Shown piece after piece: positions 35,121-39,984 of a stretch of 39,984 nucleotides of DNA (the first letter of the stretch is position 1; each line of letters starts with the position of its first letter). The DNA lies in assembly GCA_013815325.1 (NCBI GenBank), contig JACDGM010000038.1, forward strand, positions 1 through 39,984, in the 5' to 3' direction. Below the pieces are notes generated by a model, which saw only the letters and a program-made list of their open reading frames with translations, was not told the DNA's origin and did not search any database. This DNA comes from Chthoniobacterales bacterium. GTDB lineage: Bacteria > Verrucomicrobiota > Verrucomicrobiia > Chthoniobacterales > UBA10450. A program made the position numbers and the translations under genes.

Positions 35121-35810
35121 ATGATCGCGCCGAAACATATTCTGGGAACCTTCGACGAAGCGCTCGGCTCCTTGCGCAACAACGTCCTCATGATGGCCAG
35201 CCTAACGACCCGCAGCCTGGAGAACGCGCTCAACGGATTGCACGAGCGCGATGACGATCTTTGCGCAACCACGATTGCCGACGACGAGGAAGTCGATCAA
35301 CTCGAGAAGCAGGTGGACAAGGACGGAATCGATTTGCTCCTGCGTTTTCAGCCGGTCGCGTCCGATCTGCGGCGAGTGGTTTCGGCGATGAAGCTCTCCG
35401 GTAATCTCGAGCGCATGGCCGATCAGGCCGTGAACATCGCGCGCAAGGCGCGGAAGTTGAACCGTCATCCGGCGCTGCCGGAAGAGTCATTAATCGATCC
35501 GCTGCGCGAACATGCCATGGCCATGTTCAAGGACAGCGTGGATGCGTTCGTGCGCGAAGACATCGAACTGGGCCGCGGGCTGAAGGCGCGCGACAAAACA
35601 CTCGATGAGATGAACGCCAACGCCAGCCGTCGCTTGATCGAGAGGATGGCGCAGAACCCCGAGCAGCTGCGCGGTTATTTGAATTTGATGTTTATCGCGC
35701 GGCATCTCGAACGCGTGGGTGATCACGCCACGAACATCGCGGAAGATGCGATCTACGCGGCGGCGGCGGAGGATATTCGCCATCAGCCATACGGCGCGGC
35801 TGAGGTATAA
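35121..35810 (+). CDS. phoU: PhoU phosphate-signalling protein, copy 1
   Basis: A 229-residue all-helical double PhoU domain. Each half has the metal-binding helix: RRVVSAMKLSGNLERMADQAVNIA and FIARHLERVGDHATNIAEDA. PhoU links the Pst transporter to PhoR and controls phosphate uptake. The start MIAPKHILGTFDEAL aligns with copy 2 at 36999. It follows phoR by 37 bases. Exact 9-mer at 35200 (SLTT). Confidence 0.93.
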   Translation: MIAPKHILGTFDEALGSLRNNVLMMASLTTRSLENALNGLHERDDDLCATTIADDEEVDQLEKQVDKDGIDLLLRFQPVASDLRRVVSAMKLSGNLERMADQAVNIARKARKLNRHPALPEESLIDPLREHAMAMFKDSVDAFVREDIELGRGLKARDKTLDEMNANASRRLIERMAQNPEQLRGYLNLMFIARHLERVGDHATNIAEDAIYAAAAEDIRHQPYGAAEV

Positions 35811-35845
35811 GGTTCGCGCTGCGCCGTGACGAGGGAGTAAATCAA

Positions 35846-36304
35846 ATGCAATTGTTTTTTCTTCGACACGGGAAAGCCGATTGGCCGGACTGGCAGAAAC
35901 CGGACGACGAACGGCCCCTAACCAAACCCGGCCGCAAGGAAGTACGCGCGGTTGCACAGTTTCTCGTTAGGCTGAAAGCGAGGCCCGACCTCATTCTGAC
36001 GAGTCCGTTGCCGCGGGCAGTGCAGACGGCGGAGATCGCGGCCGAACATCTCGAGACGCTATGCGTGGAAGAGAGATTGCTCGGGCCCGGGTTCGGGCTG
36101 CCGGAGCTCGTCCGTCTGCAGAAAAAATATGCGGAGCGAAGCTTGATGCTGGTGGGGCACGAACCAGATTTCTCCGGAACGATCGCTGCCTTAATGAATG
36201 GTCGAATCAAGCTCGCGAAAGCGGGCGTGGCCATGGTGGAACTCGATGCGCCCGACCGGGGAAGATTGCGCTGGCTCTTCCCGCCACGCGTCGTCAGGGC
36301 CTAG
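35846..36304 (+). CDS. sixA: SixA-like phosphohistidine phosphatase
   Basis: A 152-residue histidine-phosphatase-superfamily protein. The phosphoacceptor His8 lies in LFFLRHGKADWPDW; other motifs are LTKPGRKEVRAVAQFL, ILTSPLPRAVQTAEIAAE and LMLVGHEPDFSGTIAAL with the second catalytic histidine. SixA removes phosphate from phosphohistidine proteins. Its place after phoBR-phoU suggests a role in phosphate signalling, unproven. Convergent with phoU copy 2, six bases apart. Exact 9-mer at 35964. Confidence 0.88.
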   Translation: MQLFFLRHGKADWPDWQKPDDERPLTKPGRKEVRAVAQFLVRLKARPDLILTSPLPRAVQTAEIAAEHLETLCVEERLLGPGFGLPELVRLQKKYAERSLMLVGHEPDFSGTIAALMNGRIKLAKAGVAMVELDAPDRGRLRWLFPPRVVRA

Positions 36305-36309
36305 CGACC

Positions 36310-36999
36310 TCAGGCAACTTCGAACAAGTTGTTGGGGTGGCGGACGTCCCGCGCCTCAGCGGTATAGACGGCGTCTTCGCCGATATTGTTGGCGTGATCG
36401 CCGACCCGCTCGAGATGGCGTGCAATGAAAAGCAAATGCAGGTAGTCGGGGATGCGATCCGGCTGCTCCGCCATCCTGGCGGTGAGATTGTCGGCAATGT
36501 CACGGTTCATCTGGTCGAGCTCGCGATCGCGCCCGGGCAGGGATCGGGCCAGTGTAACGTCCCCGTCGGCATAAGCGCGCACGCCGTCGCGGAAAAGCGC
36601 GACCGCATCGATGAAGAGCGGGCCGAGCGCGGTCGCTTCGTCCAGCTCTGGCTCAAGAGTGAGGTTGCGCGAGCGACGCGCTATCTTGACCGCCTGATCG
36701 GCGACGCGTTCGAGATTGCTCCCGAGTTTCATTGTTGAAACGACCTGCCGCAGATCGGACGCCACCGGCTGGTAGCGGAGGAGGATCTCGACGCCATCGC
36801 CATCGACTTTCTTCTCCAAGGCGTTGATCTCTTTTTCGTCGGAGATCGTGATGGCGCAGATCTCGGCATTGCGGTCGAGCAGGCAGGTCATGGCGTTCTG
36901 CAAATTGCGATCCGTCAAGCTGGCCATCATCAAGGCATCGGCCCGCAACGATTCCAATGCCTGGTCGAAGGCGCGCAGGATGTGCCGGGAAAAAGTCAT
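36310..36999 (-). CDS. phoU: PhoU phosphate-signalling protein, copy 2
   Basis: A 229-residue paralogue of the phoU at 35121, closely similar (FDQALESLRADALMMASLTD, QVVSTMKLGSNLERVADQAV, FIARHLERVGDHANNIGEDA). Start ATG 36999 is chosen because MTFSRHILRAFDQAL aligns exactly with copy 1; an in-frame TTG at 37008 overlapping the pstB stop is possible. It is the last gene of the pst operon, the usual place of phoU, while copy 1 goes with phoBR. Confidence 0.92.
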   Translation of the reverse strand: MTFSRHILRAFDQALESLRADALMMASLTDRNLQNAMTCLLDRNAEICAITISDEKEINALEKKVDGDGVEILLRYQPVASDLRQVVSTMKLGSNLERVADQAVKIARRSRNLTLEPELDEATALGPLFIDAVALFRDGVRAYADGDVTLARSLPGRDRELDQMNRDIADNLTARMAEQPDRIPDYLHLLFIARHLERVGDHANNIGEDAVYTAEARDVRHPNNLFEVA

Positions 37000-37004
37000 C
37001 TCCC

Positions 37005-37853
37005 TCAACCGAAACGGCCGGTGATGTAATCCTCGGTCTTGCGTTCCCGGGGCGAACTAAAAATTTGCGCGGTTTCGCCAAACTCGATCAGCTCGCCCAC
37101 ATAGAAAAACGCGGTCCTATCCGAGACGCGGCTGGCCTGCTGCATGTTGTGCGTAACGATAACGATGGTGTAGCGAGTGCGCAGTTCACGGATCAATTCC
37201 TCCACCCGCGCGGTCGCGATCGGGTCGAGCGCGGAACAAGGCTCGTCCATAAGAAGCACTTCCGGTTCGACGGCGACGGCGCGCGCGATGCAGAGCCGCT
37301 GCTGTTGGCCACCAGAAATGCTCATGCCCGGCTTCTTCAAATCGTCCTTCACTTCGTCCCAGAGCGCGGCCATGCGAAGAGACTTCTCGAGGCGTTCATT
37401 AAGGACGTGGCGATCGCGGACGCCGTTGAGGCGCAGCCCGACAAGGACGTTTTCCTCGATCGACATGGTGGGAAATGGATTCGATTTCTGGAACACCATC
37501 CCAATCCGCCGACGCGCCATCGCGGGGTCGGAGCCCGGCCGATACAGGTTTTCGCCGTTAAACAAAATCTGCCCTTCAATGCGGGTGCGCGGAACTAATT
37601 CGTGCATCCGGTTGAGACAACGCAGGAAGGTCGATTTTCCGCAACCGCTGGGGCCGATGATTGCACTCACGGTCCTGGCTGGGATCTGGATTGAGATGTC
37701 CTTGATCGCCCGTTTCTCGCCATACCAGATTGAGAGATTCTTAACGTCGAAAGCGGGCGCCGCGACCTGCGAGTTGGAATCCTCGGGCGGCGTTGGCGTG
37801 ATCCCGCTGCTCTTTGAGATGGGAGTCGGAGAAGACATTGTGAGATTGGACAT
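37005..37853 (-). CDS. pstB: Phosphate ABC transporter ATPase
   Basis: A 282-residue ATPase driving phosphate import. It has Walker [22 protein letters not shown]-loop [18 protein letters not shown], signature [20 protein letters not shown], Walker [14 protein letters not shown] and switch histidine [21 protein letters not shown] serine/proline-rich N-terminal extension of about 35 residues is extra. It follows pstA by four bases. Confidence 0.96.
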   Translation of the reverse strand: MSNLTMSSPTPISKSSGITPTPPEDSNSQVAAPAFDVKNLSIWYGEKRAIKDISIQIPARTVSAIIGPSGCGKSTFLRCLNRMHELVPRTRIEGQILFNGENLYRPGSDPAMARRRIGMVFQKSNPFPTMSIEENVLVGLRLNGVRDRHVLNERLEKSLRMAALWDEVKDDLKKPGMSISGGQQQRLCIARAVAVEPEVLLMDEPCSALDPIATARVEELIRELRTRYTIVIVTHNMQQASRVSDRTAFFYVGELIEFGETAQIFSSPRERKTEDYITGRFG

Positions 37854-37857
37854 TTTG

Positions 37858-38718
37858 CTATAGGACCGTGGCAGTGCGGCCGCGAGTGAGAAATCGGACG
37901 AGCACGTTGATAACGAAAATTCCCACCACGAGCACGAGGGCGCCGGCCCATGCCTGGCGGTGCCAGTCCTCGTAGGGTGAGATCGCGTAGGAGAATATTT
38001 GCAAGGGCAGCGCAGCGATGGGCTCGGCGAGGTTGCGATTCCAAAAACGGTTCCCGAACGCGGTGAAAAGGAGCGGCGCGGTCTCCCCGGCGATGCGGGC
38101 GAGCGCGAGGAGAATGCCGGTGATGATGCCTTTCGACGCGGTCTTGATTACGATGTGCACGATCGTTTTCCAGCGGCTGATGCCGAGGGCGAGGGAAGCT
38201 TCGCGGTAGCCGTTAGGCACGAGCAGGAGCACTTCCTCGGTCGTGCGCATGATGAGGGGGATCATCATAAAACCGAGCGCCAGACCACCGGCGTAAGCAG
38301 AGAAACTTTTAAAGGTCAGCACGACCATCCCATAAACCACCACGCCCCAAGTGATGGAGGGGACGCCGTTCAAAATGTCGGCCACGAAACGCAGCCACCA
38401 GTTGCGTGTGGACGTGCCGTATTCCGCGAGATAGACGCCGCCGAGCACGCCGATGGGGATGCCGATGAGCGAGGCGATTCCCAAGAGCTCGCCGGTACCC
38501 GCAATCGCGTTCGCCATTCCGCCACCAGCCTCGCCGACCGGCTTCGGCAATTGCGTAAAGAAGTTCCAATTGACCGAGCCCGCGCCTTTTTGCAGGAGGT
38601 AAAAAAAGACGAGCCCGAGCGGGGCGATTACGAGGACGGCGGCGCACATCGAGAGCACGGAAGCGAGGGCGCTCTTGATTTTGCGCCAGCCGTTATTGTC
38701 GTGCCGTGCCGCTATCAT
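37858..38718 (-). CDS. pstA: Phosphate ABC transporter permease PstA
   Basis: A 286-residue permease with six or so membrane helices and the ABC-permease loop [20 protein letters not shown]. It has the PstA pattern [28 protein letters not shown] and [16 protein letters not shown]. The ATG at 38716-38718 shares its first base with the last base of an exact 9-mer (GCCTAACGA + TG), which also contains the pstC stop codon. Confidence 0.94.
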   Translation of the reverse strand: MIAARHDNNGWRKIKSALASVLSMCAAVLVIAPLGLVFFYLLQKGAGSVNWNFFTQLPKPVGEAGGGMANAIAGTGELLGIASLIGIPIGVLGGVYLAEYGTSTRNWWLRFVADILNGVPSITWGVVVYGMVVLTFKSFSAYAGGLALGFMMIPLIMRTTEEVLLLVPNGYREASLALGISRWKTIVHIVIKTASKGIITGILLALARIAGETAPLLFTAFGNRFWNRNLAEPIAALPLQIFSYAISPYEDWHRQAWAGALVLVVGIFVINVLVRFLTRGRTATVL

Positions 38719-38720
38719 CG

Positions 38721-39707
38721 TTAGGCTGCGCGCCTCGCCCCCGAAGTTTTCAGGGTGCGCAAAAGCAGTTGCCCAATGAGGTTGGCGAGGATGGTGATGG
38801 CGAAAAGAACCAACCCGATTTCAAACAACGCCTCGAGATAAAGATCAGTCGTCGCTTCGGTGAACTCATTCGCAATAACGCTCGCCAGGGTGTAGCCGGG
38901 AGCAAAGAGCGAGGCCGCGATCTGCGGCGTATTGCCGATCACCATCGTGACTGCCATGGTCTCGCCGAGCGCGCGCCCAAGCCCCAAAATCATCGCTCCG
39001 AACAGCCCGCGCTTCGCATAACTCAGAACCGCGATCCGCGTCACTTCCCAGCGAGTCGCGCCGAGCGCGTAGGCCGCTTCGCGTTGCAAATCGGGCACGC
39101 TGCGCAAAATCTCACGCGAGACCGAGGTGATGATTGGCAGGATCATGATCGCGATGATAATGCCGCCCGCAAACATACAAACGCCGTAGATCGGGCCAGT
39201 AAATAGTCCCGTCCAACCGAGATAGCGCTTGAGCAGGGGAAACGGGTAATCACGCAGCCACGGGATCATGACGAAAATTCCCCACAGCCCGAGAATCACG
39301 CTCGGGATGGCGGCGAGCATTTCGATCAACGAAGTGAGGGGCTGCCGAATCCAGAGCGGCGCCAGCTCCGTCAAATAAACGGCCGTCGCGATGCTCAACG
39401 GCACGGCGATAATCAGCGCAATAAGGGACGAAACAATCGTCCCGTAAATAAACGGCAGCGCGCCGAACTGCTCCGCCACAGGATCCCAAGTGGAGGTGGC
39501 AAGAAAATGAAACCCGAATTTTTGGATCGCGGCCGAAGAGCCGCGCGCGAGCTGCCAGCCGACCAGAATAACCAGCAGCACCACGACCAGCGCCATCGCC
39601 AGAGTGACCCATTCAAACGCCTTGTCGGCAAAGCGCGAGGGCGGCGGCATCTCCAGCCTCGCCTGAGCGCGATCCTCTACCGCAGGCGTTGGTGCGACGA
39701 CAGGCAT
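38721..39707 (-). CDS. pstC: Phosphate ABC transporter permease PstC
   Basis: A 328-residue permease, partner of PstA. Features are the N-terminal cytosolic tail, VTLAMALVVVLLVILVGWQL, PFIYGTIVSSLIALIIAVPL, AVYLTELAP, SLIEMLAAIPSVILGLWGIF, the EAA loop EAAYALGATRWEVTRIAVLS and GLGRALGETMAVTMVIGNTP. ATG 39707 (MPVVAPTPAV) is taken as the start; the frame extends to 39743, into the hairpin. The stop TAA (38721-38723) is part of an exact 9-mer. Confidence 0.93.
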   Translation of the reverse strand: MPVVAPTPAVEDRAQARLEMPPPSRFADKAFEWVTLAMALVVVLLVILVGWQLARGSSAAIQKFGFHFLATSTWDPVAEQFGALPFIYGTIVSSLIALIIAVPLSIATAVYLTELAPLWIRQPLTSLIEMLAAIPSVILGLWGIFVMIPWLRDYPFPLLKRYLGWTGLFTGPIYGVCMFAGGIIIAIMILPIITSVSREILRSVPDLQREAAYALGATRWEVTRIAVLSYAKRGLFGAMILGLGRALGETMAVTMVIGNTPQIAASLFAPGYTLASVIANEFTEATTDLYLEALFEIGLVLFAITILANLIGQLLLRTLKTSGARRAA

Positions 39708-39729
39708 ATTCAACTCATCGGGACAGAAA

Positions 39730-39757
39730 CGCCGCGCCAGCACTCGCTGGCGCGGCG
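39730..39757 (-). terminator. Hairpin between pstS and pstC, attenuator-like
   Basis: CGCCGCGCCAGC (39730-39741) pairs perfectly with GCTGGCGCGGCG (39746-39757) around a four-base loop. In the minus-strand transcript the stem is followed by TTTCTG, a short T-rich stretch. It sits between the pstS stop and pstC start, so it probably cuts part of the transcription and protects the pstS message, giving more binding protein than permease, as is common for binding-protein operons (inference). Confidence 0.7.
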
Positions 39758-39773
39758 TAATTGCTTAACTACT

Positions 39774-39984
39774 TTAAAATTTAATCTCGTTGACCCGCTG
39801 CAAGACGCGTTGTTGCAGATTCTCGGCCAGAGGCGCGTAGTCGAGATCCTTGGCCATTTGTTCGCCGTCCTTCTCCGCCCATTTCAGGAACTCGACGAGC
39901 TTCTTGCCCTTGACCGCGTCCTTCTGTTGCGCATAGACAAGCAACCAGGTCACGCCTGCGATCGGATAGGAGTCCTTGCCCGGC
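39774..39984 (-). CDS. pstS: Phosphate-binding protein PstS, C-terminal part
   Basis: The last 69 codons (PGKDSYPIAGVTWLLVYAQQ, FLKWAEKDGEQMAKDLDYAP, LAENLQQRVLQRVNEIKF) of the periplasmic phosphate-binding protein. The SYPI.G.TWLLV segment and the KWA...LDYAPL ending are typical of PstS. The rest lies beyond the window edge. It precedes pstC in the same direction with an attenuator-like hairpin between. Confidence 0.93.
   Translation of the reverse strand, partial: PGKDSYPIAGVTWLLVYAQQKDAVKGKKLVEFLKWAEKDGEQMAKDLDYAPLAENLQQRVLQRVNEIKF

Overview
The window looks like a soil-type Verrucomicrobium (Chthoniobacterales / Udaeobacter-like). This is inferred from the high-GC coding style, the LPS/Kdo genes, a duplicated-NuoM complex I cluster, long REP-like hairpins and the exported HAD/aminotransferase proteins. 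No taxonomic marker was aligned, so the assignment is provisional.

Layout. 1-4.4 kb is a patchy region: a ParE-like toxin relic, two copies of a VOC/PhnB-like gene (one a fragment, one 5'-truncated), a Tat-signal HAD hydrolase, a DsrE protein, a 570-base non-coding stretch with two odd-length palindromes, pyrE, a SEC-C protein, a frameshifted cupin and an unknown basic protein. 4.5-6.4 kb holds a Tat-exported HisC-like aminotransferase and a DUF1579 protein. 6.4-15.5 kb is a minus-strand complex I membrane-arm operon, nuoH-J-K-L-M-[ORF6N gene]-M2-N, with two NuoM subunits and a phage-type ORF6N gene between them. gdhA, nuoA-nuoB and nuoC-nuoD follow on the plus strand; the two nuo pairs are separated by a frameshifted winged-helix/TPR regulator, a small exported protein, and dioxygenase and arginase remnants. 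nuoE, F, G and I are not in the window. 23.5-26.8 kb is an envelope block (kdsA-lptC-lptA-lptB-hpf). Then come a cyclic-nucleotide-binding/DUF1003 protein, a double-ACT protein, a broken beta-propeller gene and a Tgt fused to an MnmC-like methyltransferase. 31-40 kb is devoted to phosphate: ppk2, tRNA-Leu(UAG), a CYTH triphosphatase, phoB-phoR-phoU, sixA, and pstS-pstC-pstA-pstB with a second phoU.

The strongest unexplained signal is not a gene. The 9-mer GCCTAACGA (reverse complement TCGTTAGGC) occurs 40 times exactly by my hand count, 22 on the plus and 18 on the minus strand, about one per kb, against about 0.3 expected for a random 9-mer. A further 19 near-identical copies are present. 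The copies lie mostly inside genes, in every permitted reading frame, use codons that are uncommon in GC-rich genes (CTA, TTA, AGG), and in places supply a gene's stop codon. Density, lack of strand bias and non-palindromic form resemble the DNA-uptake signal sequences of Pasteurellaceae and Neisseria; I know of no such sequence described for this group.

Several reading frames (cupin, TPR regulator, beta-propeller, arginase relic) are broken by apparent one-base shifts. Either these are decaying genes or the assembly contains indel errors.
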